A stretch of DNA of 64,000 bases from Planomonospora sp. ID67723. Its GTDB lineage: Bacteria > Actinomycetota > Actinomycetes > Streptosporangiales > Streptosporangiaceae. The position numbers and the translations under genes were made by a program. The stretch is from positions 796,328 to 860,327 of the forward strand of contig NZ_JABTEZ010000005.1 of the NCBI RefSeq assembly GCF_015711605.1. Reading direction: 5' to 3'. Numbering within the stretch: the first letter of the stretch is position 1; every line of letters begins with the position of its first letter. Below the pieces are notes generated by a model, which saw only the letters and a list, made by a program, of their open reading frames with translations, had not been told where the DNA came from and made no database searches. Positions 1-8,597 of the stretch are shown here, piece by piece.

Positions 1-395
1 GCTACGGTCACCTGGTCGGAGACCAGGTCCTGGTCGGTGTGGCCGCCACGCTGCGCAGCCAGCTCCGCGACTACGACGTTGTGGGCCGGTTCGGCGGGGA
101 GGAGTTCGTCGTCCTGCTGCCGAGGGCCGACGTGACGGAGGCCCGGAGGGTGGCCGAGCGGTTGCGGTCCCGCATCGCCCGGATGGCGGTCCCCACCGAC
201 GGGGCCATGATCAGCGTGACGGTCTCGGTCGGCGTCTCGATCATGAACGTGCACGGAAACGACCTCATCGAACTGCTCGCCGCGGCCGACCTGGCCCTCT
301 ACCGGGCCAAGGAGCTGGGCCGGGACCGCGTCTGCCTGCCCGCCATGCCCGTGCCCCCGGCGAGCCCACCGGGCGCGGAGAGCGCGTCCGGCTGA
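1..395 (+). CDS. GGDEF-domain protein, C-terminal part (5' end outside window)
   Basis: The reading frame is open from the window edge and ends in TGA at 393-395. It encodes the C-terminal half of a GGDEF domain: an upstream GHLVGDQVL stretch, then the signature GGEEF, then the usual closing strand and helix (ADLALYRAKELGRD). The intact GGEEF signature is compatible with diguanylate cyclase activity, making c-di-GMP from two GTP. Sensor or membrane domains would lie outside the window. The last ~20 residues are a Pro/Ala-rich tail. No RxxD inhibitory site can be judged because the upstream part is missing. Confidence 0.9.
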   Translation, partial: YGHLVGDQVLVGVAATLRSQLRDYDVVGRFGGEEFVVLLPRADVTEARRVAERLRSRIARMAVPTDGAMISVTVSVGVSIMNVHGNDLIELLAAADLALYRAKELGRDRVCLPAMPVPPASPPGAESASG

Positions 396-512
396 ACGGC
401 GTCGCCCTGGAGTCCGCGCCCGTGGCCCGCGTGCCCGCCGTTCACCCTCCGGCCCGGTCCAGCGCGGCTTGTGGCGGGCGATGGCCTGGCGACAGGCCCT
501 AAGCTAGAAGGC

Positions 513-2177
<1,665 letters not shown>

Positions 2178-2190
2178 CGCACGCACCGGC

Positions 2191-2233
2191 CGGCCCCGGG
2201 TTCCCTTCCTCGCCGGAAGGAGACCCGGGGCCG
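2191..2233 (+). terminator. Intrinsic-type terminator hairpin after ettA
   Basis: Perfect 11-bp outer arms CGGCCCCGGGT (2191-2201) and ACCCGGGGCCG (2223-2233) enclose a second pairing of CTTCC with GGAAG around a short loop. It sits 14 bp after the ettA stop, between ettA (+) and the convergent glucosidase (-), so it may serve both. There is no clear U-tract, as is common in high-GC actinomycetes. Confidence 0.8.
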
Positions 2234-2316
2234 CGGCCTTTCCGCCATGGCGGCCGCCGGAGGCCTGGCGGCCGGAGTGGAGGCCCGCCCGGCCCGGGAG
2301 GCGCGGGCGGCCGTTC

Positions 2317-3846
2317 TCACGGGGTGTGCAGCCATGCGGCCGTGTCCGGCGGGAGCACGCCGTCGTCCACGGGGGCGCTGGCGATCAGGACGCGGTCGTG
2401 CGGCGGCAGCCGTACGGGATCGGGGCCGCAGTTGACCGCGCAGGTCAGCGAGGCGCGGGTGAAGAAAAGCGCACCTTCGGGAGAGTCCAGCCAGGTGACG
2501 CGGGAGGGGAGCGTGCCGCGCAAGGCCCGCCGGGCACGCAGCGCCTCCTGGTAGAAGGAGAGCGTCGAGTCCGGGTCGCCCGCCTGCCGTTCGGCGGTCA
2601 GCGCGGCCCACTCGACCGGCTGCGGGAGCCACGGGGTGACGCCGTCGGGGGCGAAGCCGTACGGCACCTCGACGCCGGACCAGGGGATGGGCACCCGGCA
2701 GCCGTCCCGGCCGGGGAGCGTCCCCTCCGAGCGGGCGAAGATGGGGTCCTTCCGGGCCTCCGGGGGAAGATCCTTCACCTCGGGGAGCCCGAGCTCCTCC
2801 CCTTGGTAGAGGTAGGCCGATCCGGGCAGGGCGAGCATGGTCAGCAGCGCGGCCCGGGCCCGGGCGAGGCCGGTGGTGGAGCTCGCCAGGCCCTCGCCGT
2901 AGCGGGTCACGTGACGCACCACGTCGTGGTTGGAGAGCACCCAGGTGGGGGAGGCCCCGATGGCCAGGGTGTCGTCGATGACGGTCCGGAACGCGGTGGG
3001 CGACCAGGGCGCCTCCAGCCAGGCGAAGTTGAAGCTCTGGTGCAGCTCGTCCGGGCGGAGGTAGCGGGCGAGGTCCTCGATCGAGTCGGTCCACACCTCC
3101 CCGACCGCCATCCGGTCCCCGGGATAGGAATCGAGCACCTTGCGCCACGCCCGGTAGACCTCGTGCACCTCGGGGCGGCCCCAGATGGGGGAGCCGGTCG
3201 CGAACGCCTGGGACTCGGCCGGGGTGTCGGGCAGGCCCTCGGCCTTATACAGGCCCATCGCCACGTCGATCCTGAACCCGTCCACCCCCCGGTCCAGCCA
3301 GAAACGCAGCACGTCGAGGAACTCGGCGTGCACCTCGGGGTTGCGCCAGTTGAAGTCGGGCTGCGTGGAGTCGAACAGGTGCAGGTACCACTGGCCGTCG
3401 GGAAGCCGGGTCCAGGCGGGGCCGCTGAAGACCGACTGCCAGTTGTTGGGCGGAAGCTCCCCGCCGTCCCGGAACACGTAGCGATCACGCCCCTCGCCGC
3501 GCAGGGCGGCCTGGAACCAGGCATGCTCCGAGGAACTGTGGTTGGGCACGATGTCCACGATCACGCGCAGTCCGAGCGCGTGCGCGTCGGCCACCATCGC
3601 GTCGAAGTCGGACAGGGTCCCGAAGAGCGGGTCCACGTCGCGGTAGTCGGCCACGTCGTAGCCGCCGTCGGCCATGGGCGAGCGGTAGAACGGGGTCAGC
3701 CAGACGGCGTCGACCCCGAGCTCGGCGAGGTACGGCAGGCGCCGGCGGACGCCTGCCAGGTCGCCGACGCCGTCTCCAGAGGCGTCGGCGAAGCTGCGAA
3801 CGTAGATCTCGTAGACGACGGCCTCACGCCACCAGGGGGTTTCCAT
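2317..3846 (-). CDS. GH13 family alpha-glucosidase / oligo-1,6-glucosidase
   Basis: A 509-aa cytoplasmic enzyme of glycoside hydrolase family 13, with no signal peptide. The N-terminus WWREAVVYEIYVRSFADASG is typical of oligo-1,6-/alpha-glucosidases. Region I is DIVPNHSS. Region II is GFRIDVAMG with the nucleophile Asp near 194, the acid/base Glu is in VGEVW (~250), and the transition-state Asp is in LSNHD (~308). A short beta domain closes the protein. The expected role is hydrolysis of alpha-linked gluco-oligosaccharides (maltose, isomaltose or trehalose-related). Exact linkage cannot be read from the motifs. It stands alone, 31 bp downstream of glbO on the same strand, with no sugar transporter nearby. 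Confidence 0.9.
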   Translation of the reverse strand: METPWWREAVVYEIYVRSFADASGDGVGDLAGVRRRLPYLAELGVDAVWLTPFYRSPMADGGYDVADYRDVDPLFGTLSDFDAMVADAHALGLRVIVDIVPNHSSSEHAWFQAALRGEGRDRYVFRDGGELPPNNWQSVFSGPAWTRLPDGQWYLHLFDSTQPDFNWRNPEVHAEFLDVLRFWLDRGVDGFRIDVAMGLYKAEGLPDTPAESQAFATGSPIWGRPEVHEVYRAWRKVLDSYPGDRMAVGEVWTDSIEDLARYLRPDELHQSFNFAWLEAPWSPTAFRTVIDDTLAIGASPTWVLSNHDVVRHVTRYGEGLASSTTGLARARAALLTMLALPGSAYLYQGEELGLPEVKDLPPEARKDPIFARSEGTLPGRDGCRVPIPWSGVEVPYGFAPDGVTPWLPQPVEWAALTAERQAGDPDSTLSFYQEALRARRALRGTLPSRVTWLDSPEGALFFTRASLTCAVNCGPDPVRLPPHDRVLIASAPVDDGVLPPDTAAWLHTP

Positions 3847-3876
3847 GTGTCATGAGTTGCCCCCGAGCCGTGAGGT

Positions 3877-4275
3877 TTATGCTTCGGGCGCGTTGACCAT
3901 GCTGTGCGCCGCGTAGACGAGGTAGTCCCACAGGCGCTGCTCCAGCTCGGCCGGGAGCTCGAGCGAGGTCACCGCGTCGTGCATGTGCTTCAGCCAGGCG
4001 TCGCGCTCGGCACCGCCGATGACGAACGGGTTGTGCCGCATCCGCAGCCGGGGGTGGCCGCGCTCCTGGCTGTAGGTGCCGGGCCCGCCCCAGTACTGGA
4101 TCAGGAAGAGCCGCAGCCGGTCCTCGGCTCCGGCGAGGTCCTCCTCGGGATAGAGCGGGCGGAGCAGGGGGTCGTCCACGACTCCCTGGTAGAAGCGGTG
4201 CACGAGGCGGCGGAAGGTCTCCTCGCCGCCCACGGCGTCGTAGAAGGACTGGGGTTCCTCGGTGGTACCTGACAC
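3877..4275 (-). CDS. glbO: Group II truncated haemoglobin (trHbO)
   Basis: A 132-aa group II truncated globin. Visible haem-pocket residues are Tyr B10 (FYQG, ~29), Tyr CD1 (PLYPEED, ~42), the proximal His F8 in RMRHNPF (~81) and Trp G8 in DAWLKHM (~94), the set found in mycobacterial trHbO. The family binds O2 and reacts with peroxide and NO, and is usually linked to respiration or redox protection. The GTG start at 4275 lies 6 nt after a TAGGCT hexamer (4282-4287, minus strand), suggesting a leaderless mRNA, although GGAG three bases upstream could act as a weak ribosome site. The glucosidase gene follows on the same strand. Confidence 0.93.
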   Translation of the reverse strand: MSGTTEEPQSFYDAVGGEETFRRLVHRFYQGVVDDPLLRPLYPEEDLAGAEDRLRLFLIQYWGGPGTYSQERGHPRLRMRHNPFVIGGAERDAWLKHMHDAVTSLELPAELEQRLWDYLVYAAHSMVNAPEA

Positions 4276-4294
4276 GACTCCAGCCTAGGCGACG

Positions 4295-5353
4295 TCAGCC
4301 GGCGATCGTGATGGACGCCCGGTCCAGGGCGGCCTTGACGCGCAGGCGGATCTCCCGGGCGACCTGGGCCTGGCAGGACGGGATCGTCTTGGCGCTGATC
4401 CGGAAGACGATCGCGGTGTCGGAGATCTGCTCGATGCCCCAGACCTGCGGCTCCTCGACGATGACGATGTCGCGGTATTCGGGGTCCTCCCAGATCTCGT
4501 CGGTCACCTGGCTGAGGAGCTCGCGGACCGCGGGGACGTCGGCGGTGTAGGCGACCGGCACGTCCACGGTCGCGCGCGACCAGCCCTGGGACTCGTTGCC
4601 GACACGGGTGATGGTGCCGTTGCGGATGTACCAGACCCTGCCGTCGACGTCGCGCACGCGGGTGATGCGGAGGGTGACGGCCTCGACGGTGCCGCTGGTG
4701 GGGGCGCCGACCGCGGCGCCCACGTCGATCACGTCGCCCACGCCGTATTGGTCCTCCAGAAGCATGAACATGCCGGCGATGAAGTCCTTGACGAGCTCCT
4801 GGGCACCGAAACCGACGGCCACGCCCACGATGCCGACGCTGGTCAGCAGGGGGGCGATCGGGACGGAGAGCCGCTCCAGCACGGTCAGGGCCGCGGTGCC
4901 GACGATGACGATCGAGGCGACGGGCCGCAGCACCGAGCCGATGGTCTCGGCCCGCTGCCTGCGCCGCTCGGCGGCGACGGCGTCGAGCCCCTCGGGCTGC
5001 ACGGTCTGCCTGCCGCGCAACCGCCCGGCGATCGAGCTCCCGGTGCCGGAGGACGCACGCCGTACCACCCGTGTGATGAGGCGGTGAGCCACCTTCCTGA
5101 GGATGAGGGCGATCGCCATGATGAGCACGATGGCGATCAGGCCCGCGATCACAGGCGCCCAGGTCGCGGGCAGGAAGGAGTACACGATGTCGCAGAGTAC
5201 GTCACTCTCGCCGCCGCCGCCCTTACATGCGTTGCTCAGTCCTTGGCTCATCTGCGTGGTGAAGTCCAGGATCGACGTCGTGGGTGTCGGCGACGGCGAG
5301 GGGGCCGGACTCAACGAGGGCGTGGGAGTAGGGCTGGGGGACAGCGGGAACAC
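4295..5353 (-). CDS. MscS-family small-conductance mechanosensitive channel
   Basis: A 352-aa membrane protein. It has a Pro/Ser/Thr-rich N-terminus (~1-28), a membrane segment near 66-86, a basic linker, two further hydrophobic segments (~145-190) and the MscS signature VGFGAQELVKDFIAGMFMLLE leading into the cytosolic beta domain. The signature Gly/Ala-rich pore helix supports channel function, releasing solutes on hypo-osmotic shock. The GTG start is supported by GGGAGG 9 nt upstream on the minus strand. The N-terminal proline-rich extension is unusual for short MscS proteins and may lie outside the membrane. Confidence 0.9.
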   Translation of the reverse strand: MFPLSPSPTPTPSLSPAPSPSPTPTTSILDFTTQMSQGLSNACKGGGGESDVLCDIVYSFLPATWAPVIAGLIAIVLIMAIALILRKVAHRLITRVVRRASSGTGSSIAGRLRGRQTVQPEGLDAVAAERRRQRAETIGSVLRPVASIVIVGTAALTVLERLSVPIAPLLTSVGIVGVAVGFGAQELVKDFIAGMFMLLEDQYGVGDVIDVGAAVGAPTSGTVEAVTLRITRVRDVDGRVWYIRNGTITRVGNESQGWSRATVDVPVAYTADVPAVRELLSQVTDEIWEDPEYRDIVIVEEPQVWGIEQISDTAIVFRISAKTIPSCQAQVAREIRLRVKAALDRASITIAG

Positions 5354-5521
5354 GGAGAGAATCCTCCCGGATCGGTTCGGTCGGCTGTGGGATCACGTCA
5401 TCGACACGACCCATACTGCCGACCGAACCGGCCGTCGTCACATCACGCCGGGGAAGACGGGGACATCGGGACCCGGGGCCGCGGGGGGCGAGTCCTGACG
5501 CTCCGGTGACGTCCGGCACGG

Positions 5522-5578
5522 ACGGGACACACACCCGGAAGCATGTCCCGTGCCGTTTCCGCGGGGAGTTCTCCCCGC
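5522..5578. repeat. Two adjacent short inverted repeats
   Basis: ACGGGACA (5522-5529) pairs perfectly with TGTCCCGT (5544-5551) across a 14-nt loop. GCGGGGAG (5561-5568) pairs with CTCCCCGC (5571-5578). They lie downstream of the minus-strand gene 5737-6024 and could be part of its transcription end. No U-tract is present. Confidence 0.5.
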
Positions 5579-5613
5579 TCACCGTCCGACGAGATCGGAC
5601 GGCGGTCTGTGTT

Positions 5614-5674
5614 CGGAGCCGACGGGGTGTCCAGCGTCCGGGGACGCTCCGCACCGGTCACCCCGTCGGCTCCG
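5614..5674. repeat. Long compound hairpin with 16-bp perfect arms
   Basis: CGGAGCCGACGGGGTG (5614-5629) pairs perfectly with CACCCCGTCGGCTCCG (5659-5674). Inside is a second hairpin, AGCGTCC (5633-5639) with GGACGCT (5642-5648). It sits 63 bp downstream of the minus-strand gene at 5737-6024. A terminator is the simplest reading, but the nested architecture is more elaborate than usual and there is no T-run. Confidence 0.6.
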
Positions 5675-5736
5675 CTGAGCCGCGGTGGACGCGGTGAGCC
5701 TGGACGGCTGCGCTCCGTCCGGGATCACCGCCTGTC

Positions 5737-6024
5737 TCACTCCCCCACCGCGGCGAGTACGCGTGCGACCTTGGTCGCGGCTCCGGCGGGGTCCTCCGCC
5801 GTGTGCATCCGCTCGCCCCAGGACCACCAGTAGTACCAATCCGGATGGCTGGGAACGGCGGCCTGGGCTCGGCAGGTGACGTTCTCCGCCAGGCTGGTCG
5901 CGTTCGGGTTGATCACGCGGACGAAAACGCGACCCGTCCGGGTCCGCACCACCCGAGCGTGAAGCCCACGTGCGTCAAGTTCTGACACCAAGCGCTCCAG
6001 GTGCCCGAAGTCGTCTTCCTGCAC
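5737..6024 (-). CDS. Small protein of unknown function (95 aa)
   Basis: A 95-aa soluble protein that I do not recognise. It is acidic at the N-terminus (MQEDDFGHLERL), has a central VFVRVINPNATSLAENVTCR segment, and then an aromatic patch, DWYYWWSWGERM. The pattern resembles small actinobacterial proteins encoded next to XRE-type regulators, which fits its position divergent from the regulator at 6362. The GTG start at 6024 is chosen because AGGAGG lies about 7 nt upstream, and codon use is typical of the window. There is no signal peptide or membrane segment. The divergent promoter region carries two dyads that may control it. Confidence 0.75.
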   Translation of the reverse strand: MQEDDFGHLERLVSELDARGLHARVVRTRTGRVFVRVINPNATSLAENVTCRAQAAVPSHPDWYYWWSWGERMHTAEDPAGAATKVARVLAAVGE

Positions 6025-6053
6025 CTCTTTCCCTCCTTTTGATGTTGCCTGCC

Positions 6054-6126
6054 CTGATTCGTGTCTTTTCCGCTGTGCGAATCAGTGCTGGTTGGCCAAA
6101 GATGACTCACCGTGGCCCACGGGTCA
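6054..6126. promoter_or_regulatory. Two inverted repeats in a divergent promoter region
   Basis: In the 337-bp region between the divergent genes at 6024 and 6362, CTGATTCG (6054-6061) pairs with CGAATCAG (6078-6085). A second dyad at 6103-6126 reads TGAC..CCGTGG-C-CCACGG..GTCA, with outer and inner arms matching. Both are likely binding sites for a dimeric regulator, possibly the XRE/TPR protein itself (inference). Confidence 0.5.
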
Positions 6127-6361
6127 ACGGCGCGGATAGGGGGGTCAGGGTGGACGTTCTCCCAAGTAGGTTGAAAGAAGCAGTCCGGGGGGAGACGATC
6201 CTTAGCCGAAGGCTCTATTCGCGGGTTCCGGTTGAGCCAAAGGTGGTCCATCATTCTCGGTAGGCGCAGTGCGACGTGAGAGTCACACTGAGTCAGCGGG
6301 AGAGGACCGGTCGGGACATAGTGAGCCAGCCCGCCCAGCTGGTCACGAGAGAGGGGCCGGT

Positions 6362-7933
6362 ATGTCCGGCAGGCAGCACAGAGAAACAGAGTTGGCGCGG
6401 CAGATCCGGGCTCGAGGCCTGGCTGCGGGACGCTCCTCGGCCCAGATCGCCGAGGAGATCCACGAGAAGTGCGGTCCCCAGTTCGGGACCTCGCGGATCA
6501 AGGGTCACCGTCTCGCGCACGGCATCGCTCTCGCAGATGTCATCGAGCAGGTCAGGGCACTGTTCGAGCGTGACGCGAAGCCGGCGCCGGGCATCGGGGA
6601 GACGCTTCTGTCGGCGTACGAGAGCGGGCTGAAGCGGCCCGGCCCCGAATATCTGCACTACCTGTGCACCGTCTACCGGGTGGAACCGGTCGCCCTTGGA
6701 TACGAGGGCCCGTGCATCTGCGGCCACGGCCACAAGATGCCCGGTGTCGTCCGAGGCGATCTCCAGGAGGGAAAACCCGACACTTCCCCCGATCCGCACG
6801 AGTTGCTGACCAGGCAGGTCGGCGGCAAGTCCTCTGCGGACGGGGGTGAGGAGGACGAGAACGTGCTACGGAGAACGCTTTTGGGTCTGCTGGCCGGTGG
6901 CGCTGCCACGCTGGACGGGCAGGTGCTCGGATCGGTGGAGAGCATACGCAGGAGGATGGACGACACCTTGGTGTCGGCGACCGTCTCGCCCGCCATGCTC
7001 GACCAGTGGGAAGAGGCCACCGTCGGATTCGGCCGCCAGTACATGAACACACCGCCGCTCCGGCTGCTCTGCGACGTGCTGCTGGAGTTCAGTTCCGTCC
7101 GCAAGGCCATGGAGCGGCGGCAACCGGTCGACCTGCAGGAGCGGTTGTGCCGCATGGCGGCCCAGCTGGCCGGCCTGAGCGGGATGATCATGGTCAATCT
7201 GGGTGACCACCGGATGGCCCGGTCCTTCTTCCGGACCGGAAGGACGGCGGCGGACGAGACGGGCGACCGCGCGCTGCGCGCCTGGGTCACGGCCAGGGAG
7301 GCGCTGGTCCCGCTCTACTACGGTGACCCCCGCGAGGCGCTCAACCTCGCCAAGAAGAGCCGTGACATGGCGGGCCAGACCCCGTGCGCGGCCCAGGCGA
7401 TGGCACCCGTGGTCGAGGCCCGGGCGATCGCGATGATCTCGGGCGCGGGCAAGAAGGACGCCGTCGACCAGGCCAAGCGGGCGCTCTCCAGGGCCAGGGC
7501 GGCGTTCTCCCAGATGCCCGCCGTCGACCAGGAGGACCTGGCCTTCGGCTACACCGAGCGCCAGCTCTACTTCCACCAGGGCGACGCTCTGGTCAGGCTG
7601 GGGCAGGCGATGGAGGCCGACCTCATCCTGGAGCAGGCGCTCACCAAGTACGCTCCGTCCGACTGGCTCGACCCTGCGCTCATCAGGTTCGACCGGGCCA
7701 AGTGCAAGGTGATCGAGGGCGACCTCGGCGAGGCGCTGGCGATGGCGAAGGACGCGATCGTCGGCCTGGGCGAGGGGTGCCGCCCCGACATCCTCGTGCG
7801 GCGGGCCCTGGAGGTGGCCAAGCTCATCGAGGCCAAGGCGCCCGACTACCCCGGTCTCAAGGACTACCTTGAGACGGTGCACGCCGCCCCGGCGGTCGAG
7901 CCCGTGGGGCTGAGGGACTTCGATCCCGTATGA
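6362..7933 (+). CDS. XRE-like transcriptional regulator with tetratricopeptide-type C-terminal domain
   Basis: A 523-aa protein. An N-terminal helix-turn-helix-like region (~1-110) includes SSAQIAEEIHEKCG, RLAHGIALADVIEQV and a second XRE-like segment, ETLLSAYESGLKRPGPEYLHYLCTVYRV. Next comes a CICGHGH motif, a small hydrophobic segment (RTLLGLLAGGAATL), and a long helical region with repeated Ala/Arg-rich pairs typical of TPR domains. It resembles Streptomyces-type developmental or secondary-metabolism regulators, but I cannot name an orthologue. The ATG at 6362 is preferred over an upstream in-frame codon (6269) because GAGGGG lies 6 nt before it. Its stop overlaps the GNAT start (ATGA), so the two are translationally coupled. 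Confidence 0.75.
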   Translation: MSGRQHRETELARQIRARGLAAGRSSAQIAEEIHEKCGPQFGTSRIKGHRLAHGIALADVIEQVRALFERDAKPAPGIGETLLSAYESGLKRPGPEYLHYLCTVYRVEPVALGYEGPCICGHGHKMPGVVRGDLQEGKPDTSPDPHELLTRQVGGKSSADGGEEDENVLRRTLLGLLAGGAATLDGQVLGSVESIRRRMDDTLVSATVSPAMLDQWEEATVGFGRQYMNTPPLRLLCDVLLEFSSVRKAMERRQPVDLQERLCRMAAQLAGLSGMIMVNLGDHRMARSFFRTGRTAADETGDRALRAWVTAREALVPLYYGDPREALNLAKKSRDMAGQTPCAAQAMAPVVEARAIAMISGAGKKDAVDQAKRALSRARAAFSQMPAVDQEDLAFGYTERQLYFHQGDALVRLGQAMEADLILEQALTKYAPSDWLDPALIRFDRAKCKVIEGDLGEALAMAKDAIVGLGEGCRPDILVRRALEVAKLIEAKAPDYPGLKDYLETVHAAPAVEPVGLRDFDPV

Positions 7934-8424
7934 GTCGCTTCGAGATCAGACGTTATCGCTGGTCTGACCTCGAATCCGTCTGGGCGCTGCACCAGATCTG
8001 CCTCGCTCAGGTCGGGCTGGCGCCGGGCGACGGGGTCTGGTACGACGACGACTTCCCCCGGATCAACGAGATCTACCTGGCTGATCGGGGGGAGTTCCTC
8101 GTCGGAGAACGCTCCGGGGGGCGGGTCGTGGCGATGGGCGGGATCCGCCGGATCGACGATGAGAGCGCCGAGATGTGCCGTCTGCGTGTCCATCCGGAGT
8201 TCCAGCGACGCGGGTACGGCGCCCGGATGGTCGCGGCTCTCGAGACCCGGGCGATCGAGCTGGGTTATCTCCGGCTCAGGGGGGACACCACGCTGAATCA
8301 GCCGGCCGCGATCGAGCTCTACCGGAAGTACGGCTGGCGCGAGATTCGCAGGGAAGACCGCAGCGGATGTGTCGTGATATATGGCGAAAAAGAGCTGGTT
8401 GAGGCGATGTCGACCTCGCCTTAA
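7930..8424 (+). CDS. GNAT family N-acetyltransferase
   Basis: A 164-aa single-domain acetyltransferase. It carries the acetyl-CoA-binding motif A, RVHPEFQRRGYGARMVAAL, with the R/Q-x-x-G-x-G/A signature, and a C-terminal NQPAAIELYRKYGWRE strand-helix typical of the fold. The substrate is unknown. The start ATG overlaps the stop of the XRE/TPR regulator by 4 bp, so the pair is one transcription unit and the enzyme may act in whatever process the regulator controls. Expression beyond this gene is uncertain because 98 bp separate it from the next ORF. Confidence 0.88.
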   Translation: MSRFEIRRYRWSDLESVWALHQICLAQVGLAPGDGVWYDDDFPRINEIYLADRGEFLVGERSGGRVVAMGGIRRIDDESAEMCRLRVHPEFQRRGYGARMVAALETRAIELGYLRLRGDTTLNQPAAIELYRKYGWREIRREDRSGCVVIYGEKELVEAMSTSP

Positions 8425-8522
8425 GGGTCTGGAATACCAGACTTTTCCTTTATCGGGCATTGCGATCTGATGGAACGGAAGAATACTTGTTCTTCAGACC
8501 CGTTCCTTGGTCAGGGGCTGCG

Positions 8523-8597
8523 ATGAAGAAGATCCTTGTCCGTAAACCCGGTACCGCCAGGCTCAACGGTGCCTCCAGCGTCATCCACAAGGGGTGA
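8523..8597 (+). CDS. Candidate 24-residue peptide translationally coupled to the TPR protein
   Basis: ATG at 8523 opens 24 codons ending in TGA at 8595-8597, whose last base is the first base of the next gene's ATG. AGGGG lies 5 nt upstream, a better ribosome site than the large gene has by itself. The peptide begins MKKILVRKPGTARLNG and is basic (K, K, R, K, R, K). Third-position G/C is about 79%, lower than neighbouring genes but not random. It could be a short functional peptide, a signalling or ribosomally made precursor, or a leader ORF whose translation sets that of the downstream gene. I do not recognise a family with certainty. Confidence 0.5.
   Translation: MKKILVRKPGTARLNGASSVIHKG

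Larger units (their letters stand above)
5354..5736. other. Gene-free interval rich in hairpins
   Basis: This 383-bp stretch separates the MscS gene from the small gene at 5737-6024; both are on the minus strand. Open frames across it are short and lack ribosome sites. It holds three inverted repeats (entries below), the MscS upstream region, and nothing else that I recognise. Confidence 0.6.
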
